DNA of 64,000 nucleotides, from contig JALONL010000029.1 in assembly GCA_025454955.1 (NCBI GenBank), positions 1 to 64,000 of the forward strand. The letters run 5' to 3'. The notes below the pieces were generated by a model that was given only the letters and a program-made list of their open reading frames with translations, ran no database searches and was not told the origin of the DNA. This stretch comes from Bacteroidia bacterium. Lineage in GTDB: Bacteria; Bacteroidota; Bacteroidia; Palsa-965. Both the position numbers and the translations under genes were made by a program. Of this stretch, positions 34,345-42,715 are shown one piece after another. The stretch's first letter is position 1, and each line of letters opens with the position of its first letter.

Positions 34345-35151
34345 ATGAATCTTCATACCGAAAATAAAAGCAATCAGCCCGTTTCGCCCGAAAAACAGGT
34401 GAAGATTTCTGCCTCGCAGGTTAATCTTCACTACGGCAATTTTCACGCGCTGAAAGGAATAAACATGAAGATTCCCGAAAAAACAGTAACCGCGCTTATT
34501 GGCCCCAGCGGTTGCGGAAAAACCACTTTCCTGCGGTTGTTTAACCGCCTCAACGACCTGATTCCCGAAGTACGCATTACCGGCGAAATGTTTATTGACG
34601 GCGAAGATATTTACAGCAAAAACGCCGATGTGGACCAGTTGCGGAAAAATGTGGGAATGGTGTTTCAGAAACCCAACCCTTTCCCGAAAAGTATTTACGA
34701 AAATGTGGCCTACGGCCTTCGGGTAAACGGCATTACCGAAAAAGGCTACATTGCCGATCATGTGGAGTATGCGCTGAAACGGGCGTTTTTGTGGGACGAG
34801 GTAAAAGACAAACTCCGGCAGTCGGCGTGGAAACTTTCGGGCGGTCAGCAGCAGCGTTTGTGTATTGCGCGGGCGCTGGCCATCGAGCCTTCGGTATTGC
34901 TTATGGACGAACCGGCTTCGGCACTCGATCCGGTTTCGGCGGCGCGTATCGAGGAACTTATTTACTCGCTCAAAGACCAGTACACCATTTTGTTTGTAAC
35001 CCACAACATGCAGCAGGCCGGGCGAGTGAGCGATTACACTGCTTTCTTTTACGGAGGCGAACTCATTGAAACCGGCTTTACAAAAGCTATTTTTACCAAT
35101 CCGCAAAACCCGAAAACGCAGAACTACCTTACCGGCCGTTTCGGACAATAA
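34345..35151 (+). CDS. pstB: Phosphate ABC transporter ATP-binding protein PstB
   Basis: ATPase subunit of the Pst importer, 268 residues, cytoplasmic and docked on PstCA. All motifs are intact: Walker [10 protein letters not shown] (about residue 53), the Q-loop [20 protein letters not shown], the signature [15 protein letters not shown], Walker [14 protein letters not shown], and the H-loop FVTHNMQQA. The NPFPKSI phrase is a PstB hallmark. There are 17 bp between pstA and pstB and 19 bp to phoU, which fits one operon. Confidence 0.97.
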   Translation: MNLHTENKSNQPVSPEKQVKISASQVNLHYGNFHALKGINMKIPEKTVTALIGPSGCGKTTFLRLFNRLNDLIPEVRITGEMFIDGEDIYSKNADVDQLRKNVGMVFQKPNPFPKSIYENVAYGLRVNGITEKGYIADHVEYALKRAFLWDEVKDKLRQSAWKLSGGQQQRLCIARALAIEPSVLLMDEPASALDPVSAARIEELIYSLKDQYTILFVTHNMQQAGRVSDYTAFFYGGELIETGFTKAIFTNPQNPKTQNYLTGRFGQ

Positions 35152-35170
35152 TTTTTTGAATCGTAAAGAG

Positions 35171-35830
35171 ATGACGCACCTTGACACAGAACTACACCTG
35201 CTCAAAGAACAGCTTATTGATATGCAAAGGCTGGTGCGCACGCAAATAGGCAAATGCAAAAATGCCCTGCTGCAATTCGATCATGAACTGGCCCGCGAAG
35301 TGCTGGACATGGAGAGAAAAATAAACTCGCTCGAACTCAAAACCGACCGCGACTGCGAAAATATTCTCGCGCTTTTCAACCCTGTAGCGGTTGATCTTCG
35401 CTTTATTCTCGCCGCCCTGAAAATAAACACCAACCTCGAACGCATTGGCGACAATGCCGAAGGCATAGCACGTTATGTACTCGACGTACACACACCTTTC
35501 CCCGAAACCCTCATTGCCGCCTACCGTTTTGATGAAATGTACAAAACGGCCGTTTCCATGCTCGACGATTCGCTCGAAGCATTCATTAACGAAGACACCA
35601 CACTGGCCCGCGATGTGTTTGCCAAAGACGACCTGCTCGACGAAATAAATCTTGCAGCCACACAAACCACCCTGCAACTCATTGGCTCCACACCCGAACC
35701 GCTGCACAGCCTCAATATGCTCTCAATAATCAGAAAATTGGAGCGCGTGGGCGACCAGACAAAAAACATTGCCGAAGAAATCATATTCTTCGTCGAGGCC
35801 AAAGTGCTAAAACACGAGTCTGATAGCTGA
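35171..35830 (+). CDS. phoU: Phosphate signalling complex protein PhoU
   Basis: A 219-residue all-helical cytoplasmic regulator that links the Pst transporter state to the PhoR-type kinase. The two PhoU three-helix repeats are visible. The metal-binding signatures are LKINTNLERIGDNAEGIARY (first repeat) and MLSIIRKLERVGDQTKNIAE (second repeat). I chose the ATG at 35171 because an upstream in-frame start lies inside pstB and would add 35 non-homologous residues; AAAGAG just before the ATG may act as a weak ribosome site. Together with a kinase lacking a sensor domain (18316), PhoU is the likely carrier of the phosphate signal. Confidence 0.95.
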   Translation: MTHLDTELHLLKEQLIDMQRLVRTQIGKCKNALLQFDHELAREVLDMERKINSLELKTDRDCENILALFNPVAVDLRFILAALKINTNLERIGDNAEGIARYVLDVHTPFPETLIAAYRFDEMYKTAVSMLDDSLEAFINEDTTLARDVFAKDDLLDEINLAATQTTLQLIGSTPEPLHSLNMLSIIRKLERVGDQTKNIAEEIIFFVEAKVLKHESDS

Positions 35831-35850
35831 AAATCAATGGCTTAACATTG

Positions 35851-35895
35851 GTAACATTAACTTAACCTGACCTATCAGCCGGTAAGCTACCTTTG
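35851..35895 (+). promoter_or_regulatory. Candidate Pho box and -7 box of the DUF47-pit operon
   Basis: GTAACA (35851-35856)-N5-TTAACC (35862-35867), then 20 nt, then TACCTTTG (35888-35895), a perfect -7 box. A further TTAACA lies just upstream at 35842. The 20-nt spacer equals that at pst. The hexamer takes the place of a -33 element. Confidence 0.55.
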
Positions 35896-35930
35896 CGGCT
35901 AAGTAAGTCCTAAACCAACTCACACATAGA

Positions 35931-36569
35931 ATGGGAATTTTACAATTACTCGTCCCGAAAGACCGAAAATTCTTTCCGCTTTTCCAGCAGGCTACCGAGA
36001 ACCTCATTAAAGCGTCGAAAGTGCTGAACGAAATGGTAACCACCACCGTTCCCGAAAAACGCAAAGAACTCATCAGAGAAATCGAGCATCTCGAACATAC
36101 GGGTGACAACATCACCCACATGATTTTTAACGAGCTCAGCCGCAACTTCATCACTCCGTTCGACCGTGAAGACATTCACGCACTTGCATCGGCCATTGAC
36201 GATGTGCTGGACTTTATACATGGTTCATCGAAACGGATTGAGCTTTACCGCATGGACACGCTGCCTGATGCAGTGGTGAATCTGGCCGAAATTATTCTGA
36301 AAGGCTCCATCGAACTGAATGTGGCGGTGGTGAACCTGAAGAACATGAAAGATGTAACAGCCATTAAAGAAGCCTGCGTAAAAATCAACAGCCTAGAAAA
36401 CGAGGCCGATGATGTATTTAACCGCAGTATTGCTGCGCTGTTTGAGACCGAGAAAGATGCCATTCAGATCATCAAGATCAAAGAACTGCTCTCGGCACTC
36501 GAAACCGCTACCGACAAGTGCGAAGATGCGGCCAACACCATTCAGTCTATCCTGATCAAATACGCGTAA
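35931..36569 (+). CDS. DUF47 (PhoU-like) Pit accessory protein
   Basis: A 212-residue all-helical cytoplasmic protein of the DUF47/YkaA family, distant relatives of PhoU that are usually encoded next to a Pit transporter and are thought to regulate it. The start MGILQLLVPKDRKFFPLFQQ, the segment REIEHLEHTGDNITHMIFNE with its acidic metal-binding pattern, and FITPFDREDIHALASAIDDV are family hallmarks. The last 100 residues repeat the helical pattern (KINSLENEADDVFNRSIA). It is followed by pit after 18 bp. Confidence 0.93.
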   Translation: MGILQLLVPKDRKFFPLFQQATENLIKASKVLNEMVTTTVPEKRKELIREIEHLEHTGDNITHMIFNELSRNFITPFDREDIHALASAIDDVLDFIHGSSKRIELYRMDTLPDAVVNLAEIILKGSIELNVAVVNLKNMKDVTAIKEACVKINSLENEADDVFNRSIAALFETEKDAIQIIKIKELLSALETATDKCEDAANTIQSILIKYA

Positions 36570-36587
36570 GCGTAACCACTGTTCGAT

Positions 36588-37736
36588 ATGATGACAGTAC
36601 TCATAATCATAATCGCATTGGCCATTGCCTTCGACCTGATAAACGGGTTTCACGATGCAGCCAACTCGATTGCCACAGTGGTTTCCACCAAAGTGCTTTC
36701 GCCTTTTCAGGCGGTGCTTTGGGCGGCTTTTTTCAACTTTGTGGCGTTCTGGATTTTCGACCTCAAGGTGGCCGACACCGTGGCAAAAACCGTACACAGC
36801 GAAGCCATCAACCTCACTGTAATTTTTGCAGGTATGGTAGCCGCTATTTTCTGGAACCTGCTTACCTGGTGGTATGGCATTCCGTCGAGCTCGTCGCACA
36901 CACTCATTGGCGGATTTGCCGGTGCAGCCATTGCGCACGCGGGTTCGTTTTCGGTGGTAAACCAGGAGAGTATTATAAAAACCTTCCTGTTTATTTTCCT
37001 TGCTCCCATTATCGGTATGCTGGTATCGTACCTGCTCACGGTAATGATTCTCAACATTGTGCGCAAATCGCCGCACGCCAAAACCGAACGCTGGTTTAAA
37101 CGCCTGCAGTTGGTTTCTTCGGCCGCATTCAGTATCGGCCATGGTGGCAGCGACTCGCAGAAAGTTATCGGGATTATTTTTGCTGCATTAATTGTTTTCA
37201 ATTCGGTGATGATAAAAGTAACCCCCGATTATAAAGTTGACGAATGGATAAAAGCGGGCTATACGTATGTGGATGAAAGCACTAAAAAAGAAATTGAACT
37301 GCCCAAAGGTGTTGGTTATAAAGAATTTAAAACACAATACCTGAAGCAAACCGGACACAATCTCAAACAAAAAATGCACGTTCCGGGTTGGGTTCCGCTG
37401 GTATGTTACTCTGCCATTGCGCTGGGAACCATGATGGGCGGCTGGCGCATTGTAAAAACAATGGGCACCAAAATTACCAAGGTAACCCCGCTCGAAGGCG
37501 TGGCGGCCGAAACGGCAGGTGCCATTACACTTTACGGTGTATCGCAGGGCATGGGTATTCCGGTATCAACCACACACACCATTACCGGTGCCATTATCGG
37601 TGTGGGAGTTACCAAACGTGTGTCGGCGGTGCGCTGGGGCGTTACGGTAAACCTGCTCTGGGCGTGGATTCTTACCATTCCGGTTTCGGGAGCGGTAGGC
37701 GCGGGAGTGTATTACCTGCTCGATATGTTTATCTGA
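36588..37736 (+). CDS. Low-affinity inorganic phosphate transporter, PiT family
   Basis: A 382-residue inner-membrane cation-coupled phosphate symporter. It carries both copies of the PiT signature: FDLINGFHDAANSIATVVST near the N-terminus and AFSIGHGGSDSQKVIGIIFA in the middle. The GIPSSSSHTLIGGFAGAAIA and GIPVSTTHTITGAIIGVGVT repeats that form the substrate path are also present. About ten hydrophobic segments are seen, with a charged loop of about 70 residues (about 215-265). It is co-transcribed with the DUF47 gene. The presence of a Pho-like operator in front of this pair is unusual, because Pit is often constitutive elsewhere. Confidence 0.95.
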   Translation: MMTVLIIIIALAIAFDLINGFHDAANSIATVVSTKVLSPFQAVLWAAFFNFVAFWIFDLKVADTVAKTVHSEAINLTVIFAGMVAAIFWNLLTWWYGIPSSSSHTLIGGFAGAAIAHAGSFSVVNQESIIKTFLFIFLAPIIGMLVSYLLTVMILNIVRKSPHAKTERWFKRLQLVSSAAFSIGHGGSDSQKVIGIIFAALIVFNSVMIKVTPDYKVDEWIKAGYTYVDESTKKEIELPKGVGYKEFKTQYLKQTGHNLKQKMHVPGWVPLVCYSAIALGTMMGGWRIVKTMGTKITKVTPLEGVAAETAGAITLYGVSQGMGIPVSTTHTITGAIIGVGVTKRVSAVRWGVTVNLLWAWILTIPVSGAVGAGVYYLLDMFI

Positions 37737-37758
37737 TTTAGTTGAAGTATATTTTTTT

Positions 37759-37800
37759 GAAGAGGCTGTTTCAAACCCATGAAACAGTCTCTTCTTCTTT
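37759..37800 (+). terminator. Terminator after pit
   Basis: 15-bp stem GAAGAGGCTGTTTCA with its near-perfect complement (one G-U), 6-nt loop AACCCA, then a TTC-rich run, 23 bp after the stop. Confidence 0.88.
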
Positions 37801-37845
37801 TCTGCCGTGCAAAACCACTCTGGCAGAAATTGCGAACTTTGCGGC

Positions 37846-38826
37846 ATGAATGCGGCATTACTGCGCCAACAGATTTTTACGGCCGATGATTATGAGCAGC
37901 TTACACTTGAGGTGTTCAGGCATCAGGCAAGGCATGTGGCGGTGTACCGCGAGTTTGTGCAGTTGCTGGGCATAAATCCCCAAGCAGTTACGCACACTTC
38001 ACAGATTCCGTATTTACCGGCCGGCCTTTTCAAAACGCACCGCATTCTGGAAGATGGTTTGGAGCCGCAGCAGATTTTTACCAGCAGCGGCACCACGGGG
38101 CAAGTGACCTCGCAACACCTCGTGGCCGATGTTTCGCTGTATGAAGAAAGTTTCATGCGCGGCTTTGAGCTTTTTTATGGCGATGTGCGCAACTACGTAG
38201 TGCTGGCCCTGCTGCCTTCGTATCTCGAACGCGAAGGCTCGTCGCTGGTGTACATGGCCGATGTGCTTATAAAACGCAGCGGCCGCACCGAAAGCGGTTT
38301 TTACCTGCACAACCTCGCCGAACTTTCTGCACTGCTCCGCCGCTTGGATGCAGCCGGGCAACCTGTGCTGCTGCTGGGCGTTACGTATGCCCTGCTCGAT
38401 CTGGCCGAACAGTTTGCACAGCCGCTGCGCCACGTCATAATTATGGAAACCGGCGGCATGAAAGGCAAGCGCCGCGAAATGATACGCGAAGAAGTACACG
38501 GCATTTTGCAGCAGGCTTTCGGTGTGCCGCACATACATTCTGAATACGGCATGACCGAACTGCTTTCGCAGGCCTACTCGAAAGGCGAAGGCATTTTCAG
38601 CTGCCCGCCCTGGATGCGCATACACATACGCGAAATGAACGACCCGCTGAGCGTGGCCCCGCCCGGCAAAACCGGCGGCGTGTGCATTACCGACCTTGCC
38701 AACCTGCACAGTTGCAGTTTCATCGCCACACAGGATCTCGGCAAACTGCACAGCAATGGCCATTTCGAAATCCTCGGCCGTTTCGACCACAGCGATGTGC
38801 GCGGCTGCAACCTCATGGTGGACTGA
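37846..38826 (+). CDS. LuxE/PaaK-family acyl-activating protein
   Basis: A 326-residue protein of the acyl-protein synthetase (LuxE) / phenylacetate-CoA-ligase-like group, which form acyl-adenylates. Landmarks are IPYLPAGLFKTHRI near the start, the adenylate loop IFTSSGTTGQVTSQ (about residue 80), IHSEYGMTELLSQAYSKG (the usual tyrosine/glutamate motif), and the C-terminal EILGRFDHSDVRGCNLMVD (the usual GR.D..ikvrG). It is much shorter than PaaK (about 430 residues). The ATG at 37846 is preferred over a GTG 39 bp upstream; a GAACTTTG box ends four bases before it. No reductase or acyltransferase partner lies nearby, so the biological acyl acceptor is unknown. Confidence 0.85.
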   Translation: MNAALLRQQIFTADDYEQLTLEVFRHQARHVAVYREFVQLLGINPQAVTHTSQIPYLPAGLFKTHRILEDGLEPQQIFTSSGTTGQVTSQHLVADVSLYEESFMRGFELFYGDVRNYVVLALLPSYLEREGSSLVYMADVLIKRSGRTESGFYLHNLAELSALLRRLDAAGQPVLLLGVTYALLDLAEQFAQPLRHVIIMETGGMKGKRREMIREEVHGILQQAFGVPHIHSEYGMTELLSQAYSKGEGIFSCPPWMRIHIREMNDPLSVAPPGKTGGVCITDLANLHSCSFIATQDLGKLHSNGHFEILGRFDHSDVRGCNLMVD

Positions 38827-38946
38827 CGCACAGAGAGAATGTCGTTTCGGCCAATTATCGTTTACTCAGTGCCGTTTCTCAAATGCCGCTTGCCATTGCC
38901 TGCACATTGGCGTAAATTACATGCACCTTACCAAACTGCTCAGGCC

Positions 38947-39297
38947 ATGCGTTATCTTATCGTGCTTCTCCTCCTCGCCTTCACAGCCTGCAAACGCGAT
39001 ACTTCGCGCATGGTTACGGTGAATGTAAAACAGGCCAGCGGCTCGGCCACCTGCCTTATCAGCTACACCCAAAACGCCACCGGTACCGAAGTGCAAACCA
39101 CTTCTTCGGCCACCAACTGGACATCGCCCGTGCGCCATGCCGAGCCGGGCGAGTTTATGAAAGTGAAGGTGAGCAGTTCTTCGCCGCAGTATGCGTTTAC
39201 GGTGACTATTTATGTGGATGGGGGAATATGGAAACAGGAGGTGTTGGAAAACCCGCGGAGTGAAGTGGTACTGAGCGGGGAGATTCCGGGGATCTAG
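38947..39297 (+). CDS. Small lipoprotein of unknown function
   Basis: A 116-residue protein with a lipoprotein signal MRYLIVLLLLAFTACKRD (Cys about residue 15). The mature part is beta-rich (VTVNVKQASGSATCLISYTQ, a WTSPVRHAEPGEFMKVKV segment, YAFTVTIYVDGGIWKQEV) and ends SGEIPGI. It looks like a single small beta-sandwich. An upstream in-frame start at 38839 is possible, but the lipobox favours the ATG at 38947. Function unknown. Confidence 0.7.
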   Translation: MRYLIVLLLLAFTACKRDTSRMVTVNVKQASGSATCLISYTQNATGTEVQTTSSATNWTSPVRHAEPGEFMKVKVSSSSPQYAFTVTIYVDGGIWKQEVLENPRSEVVLSGEIPGI

Positions 39298-39417
39298 CAT
39301 TACCATTAATGAAACAGCAGCTATTGACCAGATGGTATTTGCTATATGCAGAAACCATCATCCATAACGATTAGTCGCAAAAGGAAGACTGACTTTATAT
39401 TCGCTGGTGGTTCAAGC

Positions 39418-40389
39418 TTAAAATCCCATCACCTCCCTCACCCTGCCCAACACCGGCAACGCAATTTCCCGCGCCTTGTTCTCACCCTTTTTCAGTTCGG
39501 ACTCCAGCAGCGAACGGTCGTTCATGAAATTGTGGTAAGCCTCGCGCTGTGTGTGGTAGGTTTCGAGAATAAGTTCAAAAAGCGCCGTTTTGGCGTGGCC
39601 ATAGCCATAGTTACCGGCCAGAAACTTACTGCGCATATCGGCAGTTTGCTCGGGTGTGGCCAGCAGGCGGTAAATGGCGAAAACGTTGTTGGTATCGGGA
39701 TCTTTGGGGGCTTCGAGCGGGGTGGAGTCGGTTTCAATGCTCATCACCACTTTCTTCAATTCCTTTTCGGGGAGGAAGATGTTGATGAAGTTGTTGTACG
39801 ACTTGCTCATCTTGCGTCCGTCGGTGCCAGGTACTACCATTACCTCCTCGTCGATGCGGTGTTCGGGAACCACGAAAATTTCTTTCTGGTAGTAATGGTT
39901 GATGCGTTCGGCGAGGTCGCGGGTAAATTCGATGTGTTGTTTCTGGTCTTTGCCCACGGGCACCACGTTGGTGTCGTAGAGCAGAATATCGGCGGCCATG
40001 AGCACGGGGTAGGTAAAGAGGCCCGTGTTTACATCGGCACCGTTTTCGGACTTGTCTTTGAACGAGTGAGCCAGTTGCAGGCGCTGAAACGACATGAAGC
40101 AGCTCAGGTACCAGGTAAGTTCGCATACTTCGGGCACGCTGCTTTGGCGGAAGAGGATATTGCGTTGTGTATCGAGTCCGAAAGCGAGCCAGGTGGCGGC
40201 CACGGCGTGTACACTTTCGCGGCGGGCAGCGGCATCGCGCTGGCTGGTGAGCGAGTGTAAATCGGCAATAAAGTAAATGGCATGGTTGGCCTTATCGTGT
40301 GAAAGCTGCACCGCAGGCTGCACCGCACCAAGGATATTGCCAAGATGGGGAATATTGCTGCTCTGGATGCCGGTTAGAATGCGACTCAT
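39418..40389 (-). CDS. trpS: Tryptophanyl-tRNA synthetase
   Basis: A 323-residue class I aminoacyl-tRNA synthetase that charges tRNA-Trp with tryptophan. The HIGH-like motif is in TGIQSSNIPHLGNILGA, the tryptophan-binding region in YPVLMAADILLYDTNVVPVG, and the KMSKS loop in GRKMSKSYNN. The C-terminal helices end GRVREVMGF. The ATG at 40389 is chosen because homology begins at MSRILTGIQ; an upstream in-frame start would add 26 unrelated residues. It is a single-gene unit. Confidence 0.96.
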   Translation of the reverse strand: MSRILTGIQSSNIPHLGNILGAVQPAVQLSHDKANHAIYFIADLHSLTSQRDAAARRESVHAVAATWLAFGLDTQRNILFRQSSVPEVCELTWYLSCFMSFQRLQLAHSFKDKSENGADVNTGLFTYPVLMAADILLYDTNVVPVGKDQKQHIEFTRDLAERINHYYQKEIFVVPEHRIDEEVMVVPGTDGRKMSKSYNNFINIFLPEKELKKVVMSIETDSTPLEAPKDPDTNNVFAIYRLLATPEQTADMRSKFLAGNYGYGHAKTALFELILETYHTQREAYHNFMNDRSLLESELKKGENKAREIALPVLGRVREVMGF

Positions 40390-40441
40390 ATACTTATTGG
40401 AAGGCTGATGAATTGCAAAAGTAAGGAAGTTATACACGAAA

Positions 40442-40472
40442 AAGGCGTGAGGGGATTTATTCCTCACGCCTT
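40442..40472 (-). terminator. Terminator of the Asp-rich lipoprotein gene
   Basis: AAGGCGTGAGG / CCTCACGCCTT stem (11 bp, 9-nt loop), 18 bp after the stop codon of the minus-strand gene ending at 40491. Confidence 0.85.
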
Positions 40473-40490
40473 CTCAATTATTGAAAAACC

Positions 40491-40961
40491 TTACTTCTTC
40501 TCCTTGAGATGAACCTCTACACGGTCGTTGTTTTCTTTGTACCAATACCACATTTCATTTTCCTGCAGTTTCAGGAGATGAATTTCGGCGGGAAGATTGT
40601 TGTTGTTTTCACGCTCAATGGATGATTTGTTGGGATCGTCGTCACCATCTCCGTCATCGTCGTCGTCATCATCTTCAAATTCCCACTCACCGCTGCCTGA
40701 TACCAAATTGCCGCCGTTATCGGTATAGGAATAGGTCCAAACCCCGTCTTTGGTGTAAGTTTCTCTTAAACCCGAATAGGTGGCATTAAACGCCTCGGTC
40801 TGATCTACGCCATTGCGAAGGCTTTTTTCCACTTCCCATTCGTTTGCCACACGGGCGGTTTTTGTTCTAAGGCTTATAGCCGGCCCTTCGGGGTATTTTT
40901 TACAGGAAGGGGCTCCGATGAGTAATGGAAGCAGCAAAAGCAGGAATGCCAGTTGTTTCAT
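40491..40961 (-). CDS. Lipoprotein with poly-aspartate tract
   Basis: A 156-residue envelope lipoprotein with a signal ending GAPSC (Cys20). The mature part is lipocalin-like: a VANEWEVEKSLRNGV opening, YTKDGVWTYSYTDNGG, then GEWEF. This is interrupted by an acidic run of about 14 residues (EDDDDDDDGDGDDDP, residues about 95-109) and closes with LLKLQENEMWYWYKEN. The acidic run could bind calcium or be a flexible loop. Similar small lipoproteins with a G.W / W.Y pattern are widespread in Bacteroidota and have no known function. Confidence 0.7.
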   Translation of the reverse strand: MKQLAFLLLLLPLLIGAPSCKKYPEGPAISLRTKTARVANEWEVEKSLRNGVDQTEAFNATYSGLRETYTKDGVWTYSYTDNGGNLVSGSGEWEFEDDDDDDDGDGDDDPNKSSIERENNNNLPAEIHLLKLQENEMWYWYKENNDRVEVHLKEKK

Positions 40962-41364
40962 TTGAAAAATTGTTTTTTAGTGATTACAGGTAAGTGATTA
41001 ATTTTTCCCGTTAACATTTAAGGGTATGAGTAGCTAAACGCATCCGGGTACGGATAGTTGATTTATTCCGGCGGTTGGAATATTACGGGAATGTTAATGT
41101 CTCCTTTAGAACTTACCTAAACCCGTAACAAGTGGAAACAGTTATTTTTTATTGCCTTACAAGTACTTCATTTTCTGTTGTTTATAATTGAAAATTAATT
41201 CGCCTTATAAAGCAACCACTATTAAATAATATACATTAAAACGAAATTAAAGGCCGGTAAACCTGTCTTTTTTGTCGGCGATTGGTAATTTTTAATCGAT
41301 CAGGCTGTATTTGGAGAAAACCTGAAGGCGGGGGAAATTCTTTAGTACCTTCGTTTCACAAACG
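40962..41364. other. AT-rich intergenic region with plsC promoter
   Basis: A 403-bp divergent gap. Near the right end TACCTTCG (41346-41353), a 7/8 match to the -7 box, lies 11 bp before the plsC ATG. No gene or strong repeat is seen. Confidence 0.4.
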
Positions 41365-42126
41365 ATGCTCCGCCACTACTTCGGTATTATTCCCCGCGCA
41401 CTCTGGAAATTGTTTTTCGTGCTCAACTTTGTGTGCAGCATGATTATACTTTATCCGGTGTTTGCCCTGCTGCTTACCCGCGAGAGCAATTTTCCAAAAG
41501 CTTTTGCGCTCATGCGCGTATGGGCCCGCTGGGTGCTGCATGTACCCGGAATTTTCCTTAAAACCGAACGCGAGCAGCCGCCCCATCACGGCGGCCCCTG
41601 CGTGTATGTGGCCAACCATGCTTCCTACCTTGATATTGTGGTGAGCTACATAGTTATTCCGCATTACTTCGTGTACATGGGCAAGCTGGAAATAGACAAA
41701 GCCCCGCTGCTGCGCATTTTTTTCAGGGAACGCAAGGGGCGTGCGGGGATGAATATTTATGTGGACCGGAAAACACGGGCCGGTTCGTACAAGGCATTCA
41801 GGCAGGCGGGCGAGAAACTGGCCTCCGGACAAAGCGTATTTATTTACCCCGAAGGCACCATAGAATCGAACGGGCGGCTGAAAAACTTTAAAAACGGGGC
41901 TTTCCGTCTGGCCATCGAACATCAGGTGCCGGTGGTGCCGGTTACTTTTCTCAACAACTGGAGGCTTTTGCAAAACGGAGGCTTCTTTAAATCAACCGGC
42001 AGGCCCGGGCTGGCAAAGGTGATTGTGCACAAACCCGTGCCCACACGCGGCATGACCGAGGAAGATTTGGTAAATTTGCGCCATCAGGTACGCCAAACCA
42101 TTGCACAAACGCTAAGGCAATCATGA
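41365..42126 (+). CDS. plsC: 1-acyl-sn-glycerol-3-phosphate acyltransferase (PlsC family)
   Basis: A 253-residue membrane-associated enzyme that acylates lysophosphatidate to phosphatidate in phospholipid synthesis. An N-terminal hydrophobic helix (LNFVCSMIILYPVFALLL) precedes the catalytic HX4D motif in VANHASYLDI (about residue 89). The FIYPEGTIESNGRLKNFKNG motif (about 163) forms the phosphate pocket, and the VVPVTFLNNW block follows. It overlaps gatC by 4 bp (ATGA), so the two are translationally coupled even though their pathways differ. Confidence 0.93.
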   Translation: MLRHYFGIIPRALWKLFFVLNFVCSMIILYPVFALLLTRESNFPKAFALMRVWARWVLHVPGIFLKTEREQPPHHGGPCVYVANHASYLDIVVSYIVIPHYFVYMGKLEIDKAPLLRIFFRERKGRAGMNIYVDRKTRAGSYKAFRQAGEKLASGQSVFIYPEGTIESNGRLKNFKNGAFRLAIEHQVPVVPVTFLNNWRLLQNGGFFKSTGRPGLAKVIVHKPVPTRGMTEEDLVNLRHQVRQTIAQTLRQS

Positions 42127-42416
42127 ATATAGACAGCACTACCGTAAAACAAGTGGCTCACCTTGCCCGCCTCGAATTTGACGAAGCCGGCGAGCAGGCC
42201 ATGATAAACGACATGAACCGCATGATCGGGTTTGTGGAAAAACTCAACGAACTCGACACCGACAATGTGCAGCCGCTCATTTACATGACCGACGAGGTAA
42301 ACCACCTGCGCGAAGACGAAGTAAAAGAGCCGTTGGCGCAGGATGTGGTACTGGGCAATGCACCCAAAAAAGATTCCGACTATTTCAAAGTTCCCAAGGT
42401 GGTAGAAAAGAAATAA
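42123..42416 (+). CDS. gatC: Asp/Glu-tRNA amidotransferase subunit C
   Basis: A 97-residue small subunit of the GatCAB complex, which converts Glu-tRNA(Gln) or Asp-tRNA(Asn) to the amidated form and stabilises GatA. The family pattern VKQVAHLARLEFDEAGEQ, MINDMNRMIGFVEKLNELD and the C-terminal VLGNAPKKDSDYFKVPKVVE are clear. gatA and gatB are not in this window. The start ATG overlaps the plsC stop. A terminator follows. Confidence 0.95.
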   Translation: MNIDSTTVKQVAHLARLEFDEAGEQAMINDMNRMIGFVEKLNELDTDNVQPLIYMTDEVNHLREDEVKEPLAQDVVLGNAPKKDSDYFKVPKVVEKK

Positions 42417-42438
42417 CTGAAGTTATCAACTGTATTAT

Positions 42439-42474
42439 AAAAGGCTGTTTCAGGAAACTGAAGCAGCCTTTTAA
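42439..42474 (+). terminator. Terminator after gatC
   Basis: 15-bp stem AAAAGGCTGTTTCAG with its complement (one G-U), GAAA tetraloop, followed by T-rich sequence, 22 bp after the stop. Confidence 0.9.
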
Positions 42475-42715
42475 AGTTTGTTTAAGTATTTACAAATGGA
42501 TTTATCAACAGCCCTTCACACGATTGATTATCAATCTATTTAACCAATTATAGCCGACAATAAACGGCATTTAATCTCCATTTTCGACGAAAAAGTAATT
42601 AACAGACCTGCACATTAATGCGAGTTGATGGTTTTGCTATTTGTGTTTATCAGCCGACTGCAGCAGCGGGTAAATACAATTTAGTTTCATTAATGTTTCA
42701 CAAAAACCAAATTCA

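Noticed and set aside
34177-35259. 360-codon frame antisense to pstA-pstB-phoU
   Set aside because: It spans three real genes on the opposite strand and shows no recognisable domain.
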